Shown here piece by piece: positions 11,169-18,689 of a stretch of 40,637 bases of DNA. How positions within the stretch are numbered: the first letter of the stretch is position 1; each line of letters starts with the position of its first letter. Source of the stretch: an uncultured Clostridia bacterium (GTDB taxonomy: Bacteria; Bacillota; Clostridia; Peptostreptococcales; Anaerovoracaceae). The stretch spans positions 1-40,637 of the forward strand of contig CALXBQ010000053.1 of NCBI GenBank assembly GCA_944386595.1, written 5' to 3'. The notes beneath the pieces were generated by a model. It was not told where the DNA came from and made no database searches. It saw only the letters and a list, made by a program, of their open reading frames with translations. The translations under genes were made by a program, and so were the position numbers.

Positions 11169-11175
11169 GGAGGAT

Positions 11176-13113
11176 CTATTTATTTTTTCGGGTTTGCTTT
11201 ATACCGTATAACAGTGCTGTGCAGGCTGCAGCTGCCGCAAGCATACCTATCCAGACGAACATATCGCTCTCGTCCCCAGTCTTTGGAATCGGAGAGGAGA
11301 CGTTTGCTTTAGTCACAGACGGGTTCTTTGACGGCTGCGCATGAGTATCGATATGGCCGGGATTGTCAACGTGGCCCGGATGCATCGGATTTACCGGCTT
11401 ATCCGGTACGCCCGGTACATCAGGCTTATCCGGCACATCAGGTTTGTCCGGATTGTCTGGCTTGTCAGGCACACCCGGTTCGTCAGGTTTGTCGGGCTTA
11501 TCGGGTACACCCGGTTCGTCCGGATTGCCGGGCTTGTCCGGCTTTTCCGGAACCGGAGTGTTTATTACCTCAAAATCGTCCGAAACTCCGTTTTCACTTA
11601 TATTGGAGAGTGAAGAAATTATGCTGCTGTTATAGCCTGCCGGATTCAGCTCTTCCACTGAATAGTCAATTCTGACAGAGTTGTTGTTTTCGTCGACGCG
11701 GTTGACGGGCAGATTGCTGAAGGTGCCGGCCCAGCCGTTTTCACTGCTCAGCGTGAGAGTCAGATCCGCGCCGTTTTCATCTTTTGCGGGCATGCCGCCG
11801 GCGAGAAGGCGCACAAGAACGGAATCGGGACGTCTGCCGTCTTTGTTGTCGCCGTCGTTCCACGTCTTTTTCACGTTTACGTTTTTTACCGTAGGAACGT
11901 TGAATCTGTTTATGGAAAGATTCGACGCCACGTCGCCTCTCTCAAGATAAAAGAATTTCAGCGTGTGGACTGTGCCGGGACTGTCATCCCAGCCGGCGTT
12001 CTGCTCTGCAAATATATCTTTAATACCCCTTGTTACGGTGCCCTTGCCGAACACACTGTCCACGGTCACCGTGCCCGTCTGAAAGTTTATATCACCGCTT
12101 ACCGTGCCGTGGATTCCCCCTAAATCCATGACCAGGTGATTGTCTATGAAAACCCAGGCGTCGTCGTCTCCGGAGAAGGAGAATTTCATAGGTTTATCCA
12201 TATAGCTGCCGCCGTCGGACATGACAAAGTGCGTAGACATGCTCAGTCCGAAGTGGTGGTTCAGTCCGTCGCCGAGATAGCGTTCGATGCTGTTGTTCTC
12301 CGGGTCGTAGTCATTGAACGGAAAGAATCCGATTGACTGATTCCACGGCCTGTGGCTAAGATCACGAACGGCAGGATATGTACCGTCGTAAACTCTGAAG
12401 CTGTTCGTCTCTTCGTCAAAGTACGCATAGTTCGTGTCACTGGAGTAGCGATATCCGTCGGCTGTCTTTGTCAGAAGTCCGTTGGTGCCGCTGTAGGTCC
12501 TTACGCGTCCCGGGTAATCGGTCTTTTCCGTACTGAAAAGGTAATCCATGCTCTCGCCGGTTTCCTTTATGACGGGAAAGCCGTTTTCGTCCAGTTCGTT
12601 TTCGAGAAGTCCCTGGTATGCGCCGTAATGGTGCATGTATTTTCTGTCGGGATTTGTGATGGACCAGTTGTGATCGTCGCCGTACACGTTTCTGCGCCCG
12701 CGGTTGTTGAAGAAATCGTTCTCCCTTATGAACCAGAATTTCGCGCTGTTTCGGTTGATTCCCTCAGGCTGTCCCGAGAAGTCGTAGTCTCTCGTGAGAG
12801 GGTCGACATCGTAAGGGGAGTAATCAAAGAGATTTATGATTATTCCTTCGCTGTTGTTGTCGACGGTGGAAACAAGGGGAGGCCTGTCGGGCTCCGGCAC
12901 TTCTTCCGCAGGGGCCGGCGCGGCTCCGGTTACCACCTCATCGGCCTTTGTTTCAGGCGTAGTCTCTTCAGCAGGCACAGATTCCGGTTCGGCGCTTTCT
13001 TCGGCCGGCGGAGGAGAACCGTATGCCGGAATGACTTCGTCCGCAAAGACCTGCGTGTTCAGAGAAAAGAACACTGCGGCGACAAGAGTCAGAGACAGAA
13101 GTTTTCTTTTCAT
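11176..13113 (-). CDS. Sortase-anchored surface adhesin (fibro-slime/PA14-like and Cna_B domains)
   Basis: This 645-residue wall protein has a signal peptide (MKRKLLSLTLVAAVFFSLNTQVFA), an acidic Pro/Glu-rich stretch to about residue 85, and a large domain with FSGDDDAWVFIDN and LVMDLGGIHG near residue 311, the hallmark of the fibro-slime/PA14-like fold. A Cna_B-type domain follows (VKKTWNDGDNKDGRRPDS, about 408-520), then a Pro-Asp-Lys repeat stalk (about 527-590), the sorting motif IPKTG (about 609-613), a hydrophobic helix and the tail KQTRKNK. It is expected to be secreted, cut by a sortase and linked to peptidoglycan or a pilus. The ATG at 13113 has AAAGGT 11 bases upstream; a TTG at 13122 is too close to that site. 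It is the only minus gene in the first 38 kb. No sortase gene is in the window. Confidence 0.88.
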   Translation of the reverse strand: MKRKLLSLTLVAAVFFSLNTQVFADEVIPAYGSPPPAEESAEPESVPAEETTPETKADEVVTGAAPAPAEEVPEPDRPPLVSTVDNNSEGIIINLFDYSPYDVDPLTRDYDFSGQPEGINRNSAKFWFIRENDFFNNRGRRNVYGDDHNWSITNPDRKYMHHYGAYQGLLENELDENGFPVIKETGESMDYLFSTEKTDYPGRVRTYSGTNGLLTKTADGYRYSSDTNYAYFDEETNSFRVYDGTYPAVRDLSHRPWNQSIGFFPFNDYDPENNSIERYLGDGLNHHFGLSMSTHFVMSDGGSYMDKPMKFSFSGDDDAWVFIDNHLVMDLGGIHGTVSGDINFQTGTVTVDSVFGKGTVTRGIKDIFAEQNAGWDDSPGTVHTLKFFYLERGDVASNLSINRFNVPTVKNVNVKKTWNDGDNKDGRRPDSVLVRLLAGGMPAKDENGADLTLTLSSENGWAGTFSNLPVNRVDENNNSVRIDYSVEELNPAGYNSSIISSLSNISENGVSDDFEVINTPVPEKPDKPGNPDEPGVPDKPDKPDEPGVPDKPDNPDKPDVPDKPDVPGVPDKPVNPMHPGHVDNPGHIDTHAQPSKNPSVTKANVSSPIPKTGDESDMFVWIGMLAAAAACTALLYGIKQTRKNK

Positions 13114-13176
13114 ATATATCAATACCTTTCTTTTGAATTTGCGAACTCATACCGGAAGATACAGGCTCACAACCCT

Positions 13177-13182
13177 ATTATA
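13177..13182 (-). promoter_or_regulatory. -10 box of the adhesin gene
   Basis: On the minus strand this reads TATAAT, 64 bases before the adhesin ATG. Upstream on the same strand lies TTGTTT with a long 19-bp spacer, so the -35 is weak and an activator may be needed. The inverted repeat at 13193-13221 covers that -35 region. Confidence 0.5.
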
Positions 13183-13192
13183 CACGATGTTT

Positions 13193-13221
13193 TAATGACT
13201 GAAACAATAAATTAGTCATTA
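13193..13221. repeat. Inverted repeat TAATGACT-13-AGTCATTA in the divergent intergenic region
   Basis: Perfect 8-bp arms at 13193-13200 and 13214-13221 overlap the likely -35 region of the adhesin promoter. This may be a regulator binding site or a small hairpin. It differs from the TGACA palindromes of the adjacent flavodoxin promoter. Confidence 0.55.
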
Positions 13222-13271
13222 TAGAAAAAATCTATGAGAAAAAACGCCTACGGGGAACCGGCAGAAATCTA

Positions 13272-13300
13272 TTGACATCGTGTCAGCAAAGTGATATACT
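13272..13300 (+). promoter_or_regulatory. Promoter of the flavodoxin-TetR-DUF362 operon
   Basis: Consensus TTGACA (13272-13277), a 17-bp spacer and TATACT (13295-13300). It is one of the best sigma-A-type promoters in the window and is overlapped by operator-like palindromes. Confidence 0.85.
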
Positions 13301-13321
13301 ACGCATAGTGACACGTCGTCA
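13273..13321. promoter_or_regulatory. Paired operator candidates for the local TetR regulator
   Basis: TGACATCGTGTCA (13273-13285) is a palindrome over the -35 box. TGACACGTCGTCA (13309-13321) lies just after the transcription start; its complement, TGACGACGTGTCA, matches the first site at 11 of 13 positions. Their centres are 36 bp apart and flank the -10 box, a layout typical of autorepressing TetR-family proteins. A TetR gene lies in this operon. Confidence 0.7.
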
Positions 13322-13400
13322 GAATGAGTCGCCGAAGCACTGCGCCGTTAAAACAACTGAAGAAACAGTCATAAAAAGCGACAAAGAGGAGTGTGATATT

Positions 13401-13871
13401 ATGAGTAAGATTCTTGTGGCATATTTTTCGGCGAGCGGAGTTACAAAACTTACGGCTGAGGAAATTGCCGGAGCTGTAAACGGCAATCTTTATGAGATCA
13501 GGCCGGCGCAGCCATATACGAAGGCGGACCTGGACTGGACGGACAAGAAGAGCCGCAGCACCATAGAAATGAACGATCCGGACTGCCGTCCGGAGATAGC
13601 AGAACCGGTTACGGGTATGGAGCAGTACGACACGGTCTTTGTGGGATTTCCGGTATGGTGGTACGTGGAGCCTAAGATAGTGGATACATTCCTGGAAAGC
13701 TACGACTTCACCGGAAAGACGGTGATTCCTTTCGCAACGTCGGGAGGAAGCGGAATCGGCGGCGCGGAGGAGAGCATGAAGAAGCGCTGCAAGGGAGCGC
13801 AGTGGAAGAAAGGCAGACTTCTAAGCGGTTCCGGCGCCGGCGAATGGGCAAAGAAGGTATTGAGCGAATAG
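13401..13871 (+). CDS. Flavodoxin family protein
   Basis: This 156-residue soluble protein would bind FMN and carry electrons or reduce small substrates. It has the flavodoxin start MSKILVAYFSASGVTKLTAE (phosphate-binding loop, residues 8-14), YDTVFVGFPVWWYVEPKIV and FATSGGSGIGG near the C-terminus, placing it with short flavodoxin_4-type proteins. The ATG at 13401 has AGAGGAG 9 bases upstream; starts before it lie in the leader. It is the first gene of an operon with a TetR regulator 15 bases downstream and a DUF362 ferredoxin, suggesting an inducible redox or stress response. The inducer is not evident. Confidence 0.9.
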   Translation: MSKILVAYFSASGVTKLTAEEIAGAVNGNLYEIRPAQPYTKADLDWTDKKSRSTIEMNDPDCRPEIAEPVTGMEQYDTVFVGFPVWWYVEPKIVDTFLESYDFTGKTVIPFATSGGSGIGGAEESMKKRCKGAQWKKGRLLSGSGAGEWAKKVLSE

Positions 13872-13886
13872 GGGAGATGGACGGAT

Positions 13887-14513
13887 ATGCCAAAAGGTTC
13901 AAAGGAGCTTACGGAGGCAAGGCGCGAGGAAATAATAGACGCCTGCGCGGGACTTTACGAAACCATGAGCTTCAGAGATATTACCATTCGTGACATAGGA
14001 AACGAGACGTCCTTTACCCGTACGTCCATATACAACTATTTCCGGACAAAGGAAGAAATCTTTCTGGCCCTTCTGCAGCGGGAGCATGAAGCCTGGGCCT
14101 GCGATATAACCGGATTTACGGAGTCTGAAGAGACGGTGACGGCCGGGGAATTCGCGTCGGCTATGGCGGAGATTCTCGAAAAGAGGGAATGTATGCTGAA
14201 GCTGATGTCCATGAACATATATGATATGGAAACTAACAGCAGGCTGGAAAATCTGGTGGAATTCAAGAAAGCCTATGCGGCTTCGCTGGGAGCGGTTGAA
14301 GGCGCGCTGAAAAAATTCTTCCCGTCCATGAGCGACAGGGACAGGCAGGACTTCGTCTACGGACTCTTTCCGTTTATGTTCGGCGTTTATCCATACTCCC
14401 ACCACACGGAAAAGCAGACGAAGGCCATGGAAATTGCCGGGATAAGTCTTGACAGCCGTACGATAAAGGGGCTGGTACAGCCATTCATACTGAAGATGCT
14501 TAAAGCGGAATAA
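13887..14513 (+). CDS. TetR/AcrR family transcriptional regulator
   Basis: This 208-residue protein has an N-terminal helix-turn-helix (about residues 10-58: RREEIIDACAGLYE, ITIRDIGNETSFTRTSIYNYF, then KEEIF). The all-alpha C-terminal ligand domain looks like the TetR_C branch of uncharacterised Firmicutes regulators. It probably represses its own operon through the two TGACA palindromes at 13273-13321. It sits between the flavodoxin and DUF362 genes with gaps of 15 and 27 bases. The ligand is unknown. Confidence 0.92.
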   Translation: MPKGSKELTEARREEIIDACAGLYETMSFRDITIRDIGNETSFTRTSIYNYFRTKEEIFLALLQREHEAWACDITGFTESEETVTAGEFASAMAEILEKRECMLKLMSMNIYDMETNSRLENLVEFKKAYAASLGAVEGALKKFFPSMSDRDRQDFVYGLFPFMFGVYPYSHHTEKQTKAMEIAGISLDSRTIKGLVQPFILKMLKAE

Positions 14514-14540
14514 ATATTTTAACCTGAAGGAGATTTGAAC

Positions 14541-15683
14541 ATGGAAAACAACAAGAACGTATCCAAGGTGTATTTTACCGATTTCAGATGCAGACCGGAT
14601 GAGGGACCTGCCGACAAGCTGAAGAGGCTTATAAAGACGGCGGGTATCGACCAGATAGACATGAACGGAAAGTTCGTAGCTATCAAGATGCACTTCGGCG
14701 AGCTTGGAAACATGAGCTTTTTAAGGCCGAACTACGCAAAGGCCGTTGCGGATACCGTTAAAAGTCTCGGAGGAAAGCCTTTCCTGACAGACTGCAACAC
14801 CCTTTATCCGGGAAGCAGAAAGAACGCCCTCGAGCATCTTTACTGCGCATGGGAAAACGGATTTACGCCACTTTCCGCAGGATGTCCCGTTATCATAGGC
14901 GACGGACTCAAAGGTACAGACGACATAGCCGTTCCCGTTAAAGGCGGAGAATACGTTAAAGAAGCGAAAATAGGTCATGCCGTTATGGACGCCGACATAT
15001 TCATCTCCCTTACTCACTTCAAGGGCCACGAGATGACCGGCTTCGGCGGAACCATCAAAAACATCGGAATGGGCTGCGGCTCCAGAGCCGGAAAGAAGGA
15101 TCAGCACTGCAACGGCAAGCCTATCATAGACCCGGAGAAGTGCCGCGGATGTAAGAGATGCCTGAAAGAGTGCGCCAACGACGGCCTTCGTTTTGACGAA
15201 GCGACGGGGAAGATGACTCTGAATGCGGACAACTGCGTGGGCTGCGGAAGATGTATAGGAGCCTGCAACTTCGATGCAATCGATTTTGCTCAGGATGCGG
15301 CCGTGAAGGAGCTTAACTGCCGAATGGCCGAGTACACAAAGGCTGTAGTGGACGGAAGACCGAACTTCCATATTTCCGTAGTATGCGACATATCTCCGAC
15401 CTGCGACTGCCATGCCGGAAACGACGTGCCTATCCTCCCTGACATCGGCATATTTGCATCTTTTGATCCTCTGGCGTTAGACCAGGCCTGTGTGGACGCA
15501 TGTCTTAAGCAGGATCCGATGCCTAATACTCAGCTGACCGAGGAAATGGCAAAGGAAGGCTTCTGTGACCATCACGACCACTTCGACAATGCCAACCCGA
15601 ACACCGAGTATAAGACCTGCCTCGCTCACGGCGAGAAGATCGGCCTGGGAAGCAGAAGCTACGAGATTGTTACGGTAAAATAA
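14541..15683 (+). CDS. DUF362 domain protein with two [4Fe-4S] clusters
   Basis: This 380-residue protein has an N-terminal DUF362 domain (FVAIKMHFGELGN, then SLTHFKGHEMTGFGGTIKNIGMG in two blocks) and an inserted bacterial ferredoxin unit with CRGCKRCLKEC and CVGCGRCIGAC, which should hold two [4Fe-4S] clusters. The DUF362 domain then resumes (SVVCDISPTCDCHAG, LDQACVDACLKQ). Proteins of this kind are common in anaerobes, but their substrates are largely unknown; an electron-transfer role is inferred from the clusters and the flavodoxin upstream. AAGGAG lies 8 bases before the ATG at 14541. It is the last gene of the TetR-linked operon. Confidence 0.9.
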   Translation: MENNKNVSKVYFTDFRCRPDEGPADKLKRLIKTAGIDQIDMNGKFVAIKMHFGELGNMSFLRPNYAKAVADTVKSLGGKPFLTDCNTLYPGSRKNALEHLYCAWENGFTPLSAGCPVIIGDGLKGTDDIAVPVKGGEYVKEAKIGHAVMDADIFISLTHFKGHEMTGFGGTIKNIGMGCGSRAGKKDQHCNGKPIIDPEKCRGCKRCLKECANDGLRFDEATGKMTLNADNCVGCGRCIGACNFDAIDFAQDAAVKELNCRMAEYTKAVVDGRPNFHISVVCDISPTCDCHAGNDVPILPDIGIFASFDPLALDQACVDACLKQDPMPNTQLTEEMAKEGFCDHHDHFDNANPNTEYKTCLAHGEKIGLGSRSYEIVTVK

Positions 15684-15734
15684 CCGGAAAACGACGGAAA
15701 GCGGCCAAAAACCTCAAAACCCGAGAATTTCTCA

Positions 15735-15763
15735 TTGACAAGCCTTGCCCCGAATGTTAAACT
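15735..15763 (+). promoter_or_regulatory. Promoter of infC-rpmI-rplT
   Basis: Consensus TTGACA (15735-15740), a 17-bp spacer and TAAACT (15758-15763). Transcription should start near 15770, giving a leader of about 140 bases. Confidence 0.8.
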
Positions 15764-15769
15764 ATCAGG

Positions 15770-15890
15770 GTATGAAGAAGAAGTTATCCGCTTCTCACCC
15801 TGCGGACAGAAGGCTTTGTCAGGGTTAATACTTTGAAAACGGTGCGCTTTTTGCGTGCGTATGAGCGGATACTTCATGTATCCGCTTTTA
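15770..15890 (+). promoter_or_regulatory. L20-type leader / attenuator of the infC operon
   Basis: The leader holds GTTATCCGCTTCTCACCCTG followed later by AGCGGATAC (15864-15872), TTCAT and GTATCCGCT (15878-15886) with TTTATATT: a 9-bp intrinsic terminator just before infC. The early TCCGCT near 15790 can instead pair with the terminator's AGCGGA arm, giving two exclusive folds. This matches the known Firmicutes L20 leader, where excess L20 favours termination. The assignment rests on position and visible pairing, not on a covariance search. Confidence 0.75.
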
Positions 15891-15912
15891 TATTACACAG
15901 GAGGTGCTCGTT

Positions 15913-16428
15913 ATTAGCAAGGAGAACAAGATCAACGAAGAAATTCGTGATAAGGAGCTGCGCGTCATCGACGAAAACGGTGAAATGATAGGTATCATCA
16001 GCAGAGAAGAAGCTCTGGCATTAGCCGAGGAAAAGAAGCTGGACCTTGTAAACATTTCTCCTAACGCCAAGCCGCCGGTATGCAAGCTTCTCGACTACGG
16101 AAAGTACAGATACGACCTTCAGAAGCGTGAGAAGGAAGCCAGGAAAAAGCAGAAAACCATGCAGGTGAAGGAGATCAGACTCAGCACTTTCATCGAGGAT
16201 CACGACATACAGGTAAAGGCGACCACCGCATCCAAGTTCTTAAAGGACGGCGATAAGGTGAAGGTATCCCTTCGCTTCCGCGGAAGAGAAAGAGACCATA
16301 CAGCCAGAGGCCGCGAGGTAATGGACAAGTTTGCGGAAATCTGCGCAGACGTCGGCGTAGTCGATAAGAAGCCGACCTTCGAAGGCAGAAGCCTGACAAT
16401 GTTCTTAGCACCTAAACCGGAAAAGTAG
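15913..16428 (+). CDS. infC: Translation initiation factor IF-3
   Basis: IF-3 (171 residues) binds the 30S subunit and checks initiator tRNA and start codon. The sequence shows the N-domain ([18 protein letters not shown]), the signature [31 protein letters not shown], and the C-domain ([26 protein letters not shown]). I chose the rare ATT start at 15913 because AGGAGGTG (15899-15906) stands 6 bases before it and the protein then begins with [11 protein letters not shown]; an in-frame GTG at 15904 lies inside the ribosome site. AUU starts are the known self-regulating feature of infC. It heads the infC-rpmI-rplT operon behind the L20-type attenuator. Confidence 0.95.
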   Translation: MSKENKINEEIRDKELRVIDENGEMIGIISREEALALAEEKKLDLVNISPNAKPPVCKLLDYGKYRYDLQKREKEARKKQKTMQVKEIRLSTFIEDHDIQVKATTASKFLKDGDKVKVSLRFRGRERDHTARGREVMDKFAEICADVGVVDKKPTFEGRSLTMFLAPKPEK

Positions 16429-16460
16429 ACAATAATAATTATCATAGGAGGGTAAATCAG

Positions 16461-16661
16461 ATGGCAAAGAATAAGATGAAGTCCCACAGAGGCGCATGCA
16501 AGAGAATGAAGCTTACCGGAAGCGGTAAGGTTAAGAGAAACAAGGCATATAAGAGCCACATCCTTACTAAGAAGACGGCTAAGAGAAAGAGAGGCCTGAG
16601 AAAGGCTACTACTCTGTCCAGCGCTGACGAGAAGAGAATGTTAAGATCAATGGCTAAATAG
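16461..16661 (+). CDS. rpmI: Ribosomal protein bL35
   Basis: A 66-residue, very basic protein of normal length ([20 protein letters not shown], then [16 protein letters not shown]). It is part of the 50S subunit. The bL35 signature [22 protein letters not shown] is recognisable, with S for T in KSHRG. AGGAGG stands before the ATG. It lies between infC and rplT in the conserved order and shares the leader control. Confidence 0.97.
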   Translation: MAKNKMKSHRGACKRMKLTGSGKVKRNKAYKSHILTKKTAKRKRGLRKATTLSSADEKRMLRSMAK

Positions 16662-16684
16662 GAAAGGTAAGGAGGTAAATATAA

Positions 16685-17044
16685 ATGGCAAGAGTTAAAA
16701 AGGGTGTTAACGCACATAAGAGACATAAGAAGATTTTAAAGCAGGCTAAGGGCTACTACGGCGCTAAGAGCAAGGTTTTCAGAGCGGCTAATCCGGCTGT
16801 AATGAGAGCTCTCCGCTCCGCATACGTGGGAAGAAAGCTGAAGAAGAGACAGTACAGACAGATGTGGATCGCAAGAATCAACGCTGCTGCAAGAATGAAC
16901 GGCATGTCCTACAGCAGACTTATGGACGGTCTCAAGAAGAGCGGAATCGAAATCAACAGAAAGATGCTCTCCGAGATGGCTATCCACGACGCTGCAGGCT
17001 TTGCGCAGCTCTGCGAAACCGCTAAGGCTAACTGCGGAAAATAG
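16685..17044 (+). CDS. rplT: Ribosomal protein bL20
   Basis: A 119-residue 50S protein needed early in large-subunit assembly, and the repressor of this operon in Firmicutes. Typical blocks are [54 protein letters not shown] and [21 protein letters not shown]. Length is standard and AAGGAGG lies 9 bases before the ATG. A terminator follows at 17058-17089. Confidence 0.98.
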   Translation: MARVKKGVNAHKRHKKILKQAKGYYGAKSKVFRAANPAVMRALRSAYVGRKLKKRQYRQMWIARINAAARMNGMSYSRLMDGLKKSGIEINRKMLSEMAIHDAAGFAQLCETAKANCGK

Positions 17045-17057
17045 ATTGAGAAAACGG

Positions 17058-17089
17058 GGACGTTCCGGCATGTGTCGGGACGTCCTTTT
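17058..17089 (+). terminator. Terminator of the infC-rpmI-rplT operon
   Basis: GGACGT (17058-17063) pairs with ACGTCC (17080-17085), and CCG/CGG inside extends the stem past a mismatch. TTTT follows. It lies 13 bases after the rplT stop. Confidence 0.85.
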
Positions 17090-17188
17090 GCATAGGGCTC
17101 TTGTAATTTAAAGGGTTGTAGGGTATTATATACTCATGACAAAATGTGCATTTTCCGAGAAGTTTAACGAAAAAATACGGGGTGTGAG

Positions 17189-17944
17189 ATGGAGTTAAAG
17201 GATTTTTTTAAAGAATATCCGAAAGCCGCTTTAGGCTTTTCCGGCGGGGTGGATTCGGTCTACCTTCTCTATGCGGGGCTGAAAGCGGGAGCGGACATAA
17301 AAGCGTATTACGTAAAGACGGCTTTTCAGCCGACCTTTGAGCTTGCGGACGCGGTGAGAGCAGCCGGCGAGATGGGAGCAGGTCTTGAAATCATAGAACT
17401 TGACGCGCTTGCGGACGATAAGGTAAGGACGAATCCGCCGGACAGGTGCTACTACTGCAAGAGGCGCATTTTTTCCGCCGTTGCGGCGGCTGCATTAAGG
17501 GACGGATACGACGTGCTTCTCGACGGAACAAACGCAAGCGACGATGCGGGAGACCGTCCGGGAATGAAAGCGACGAAAGAGCTGAAGGTTTTGTCGCCCC
17601 TTAAGGAGGCGGGCCTTTCCAAGGCGGACGTGAGGAGGCTTTCAAAGGAAGCGGGACTTTTCACGTGGGACAAGCCTTCCTATGCGTGCCTTGCCACGAG
17701 GATTCCGGCGGGTGAGGAGATTACCCGGGATAAGCTTGCGAGGACGGAAAAAGCCGAGGAGGCGCTGAAAAGCCTGGGATTTCGTGACTTCAGGATAAGG
17801 TATATGGGGGGAGCGGGAAAGCTTCAGCTTACGGCAGCCGATATGGAGAAGGCCTTCGCCGTGAGAAAAGAAATAAAGAAAGCCCTTGACGGGCTGTACG
17901 ACGGCATTGTTATCGACCTGGAGGAGAGAAATGGATCAGATTGA
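17189..17944 (+). CDS. larE: LarE, sulfur transferase for the nickel-pincer (NPN) cofactor
   Basis: LarE adds sulfur to pyridinium-3,5-biscarboxylate mononucleotide. The 251-residue protein is an N-type PP-loop ATPase with SGGVDS at residues 18-23 and an N-terminal adenylation domain. It has cysteines at 87 and 90 (RCYYCKR) and Cys167 in PSYACLATRIPAGE, the position of the sulfur-donating cysteine. Some LarE proteins lose that cysteine's sulfur, while others use an iron-sulfur cluster; three cysteines here make the cluster type possible. The upstream TATACT at 17129-17134 may be the promoter (-35 weak). It overlaps larB by 14 bases. NAD synthetase and other PP-loop enzymes are ruled out by the larB and larC neighbours. 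Confidence 0.93.
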   Translation: MELKDFFKEYPKAALGFSGGVDSVYLLYAGLKAGADIKAYYVKTAFQPTFELADAVRAAGEMGAGLEIIELDALADDKVRTNPPDRCYYCKRRIFSAVAAAALRDGYDVLLDGTNASDDAGDRPGMKATKELKVLSPLKEAGLSKADVRRLSKEAGLFTWDKPSYACLATRIPAGEEITRDKLARTEKAEEALKSLGFRDFRIRYMGGAGKLQLTAADMEKAFAVRKEIKKALDGLYDGIVIDLEERNGSD

Positions 17945-18689
17945 GATAAAGAAGCTGCTTGAGAATGTGGCAAAGGGTGAAACTTCCGTGGAGGATGCTC
18001 TCTTTAAGATGAAGATGGAACCCTTTGAGGAAATAGAAGGTATGGCTGTTTTAGACAGCCACAGAGGCGTGAGACAGGGCATGAGCGAAGTCATCTACGG
18101 GGCGGGCAAGACTCCGGAGCAGATAGATACCATAGCCCACGCGCTGTACGGAGGCGGACAGAAGACCGTGCTCATAACGAGAATGAGCAGTGAGGCGGCG
18201 GATTATTTCCATAAGGACATTCCGTTCACCTATCACCCCGATGCGAGAATCGGAATCGCAGGTGAAAAGAGCCAGGTTAAGTACGGCGGAACCATTCTCG
18301 TTGCAACCGGCGGAACCAGCGACATACCCGTAGCCGAGGAGGCGGCCATTACGGCGGAGGTTTTCGGCAACAAGGTGAAAAGACTGTACGACGTTGGAGT
18401 TGCGGGCATACACAGGCTTCTTTCCCACAGTGAGGACATAATGAACGCCAACGTCATAATCGCCATCGCCGGAATGGAGGGAGCCCTTGCCAGCGTAATA
18501 GGGGGCCTTGCCGACTGTCCCGTTATCGCCGTGCCGACAAGCGTAGGATACGGAACGGCTCTTGGCGGAGTTACGGCCCTTCTTTCCATGCTTAATTCCT
18601 GCGCCAGCGGAGTCAGCGTGGTAAACATCGACAACGGATTCGGAGCGGGCTACCTTGCAAGCATGATAAACAGAATGGGAGAAAAGTAG
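17931..18689 (+). CDS. larB: LarB, pyridinium-3,5-biscarboxylic acid mononucleotide synthase
   Basis: LarB carboxylates nicotinic acid adenine dinucleotide and cleaves it, the first step of NPN cofactor synthesis. The 252-residue protein has an N-terminal helical part (LDSHRGVRQGMSEVIYGAGK, typical of LarB) and a PurE-like C-terminal domain (VATGGTSDIPVAEEAA, ANVIIAIAGMEGALASVIGG, PVIAVPTSVGYG). The start is the ATG at 17931, with GGAGGAGAG upstream inside larE. Its TAG is followed at once by the larC ATG. Confidence 0.95.
   Translation: MDQIEIKKLLENVAKGETSVEDALFKMKMEPFEEIEGMAVLDSHRGVRQGMSEVIYGAGKTPEQIDTIAHALYGGGQKTVLITRMSSEAADYFHKDIPFTYHPDARIGIAGEKSQVKYGGTILVATGGTSDIPVAEEAAITAEVFGNKVKRLYDVGVAGIHRLLSHSEDIMNANVIIAIAGMEGALASVIGGLADCPVIAVPTSVGYGTALGGVTALLSMLNSCASGVSVVNIDNGFGAGYLASMINRMGEK

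Noticed and set aside
11363-11635. Plus-strand frame with collagen-like G-x-y repeats (GLSGTPG...)
   Set aside because: It is the exact antisense of the Pro-Asp-Lys stalk of the wall adhesin. It has no ribosome site, and the minus frame has signal peptide, domains and sorting motif.
12352-13215. Long open plus-strand frame of 287 codons
   Set aside because: Antisense to the adhesin's coding sequence, with no family motifs and no ribosome site.
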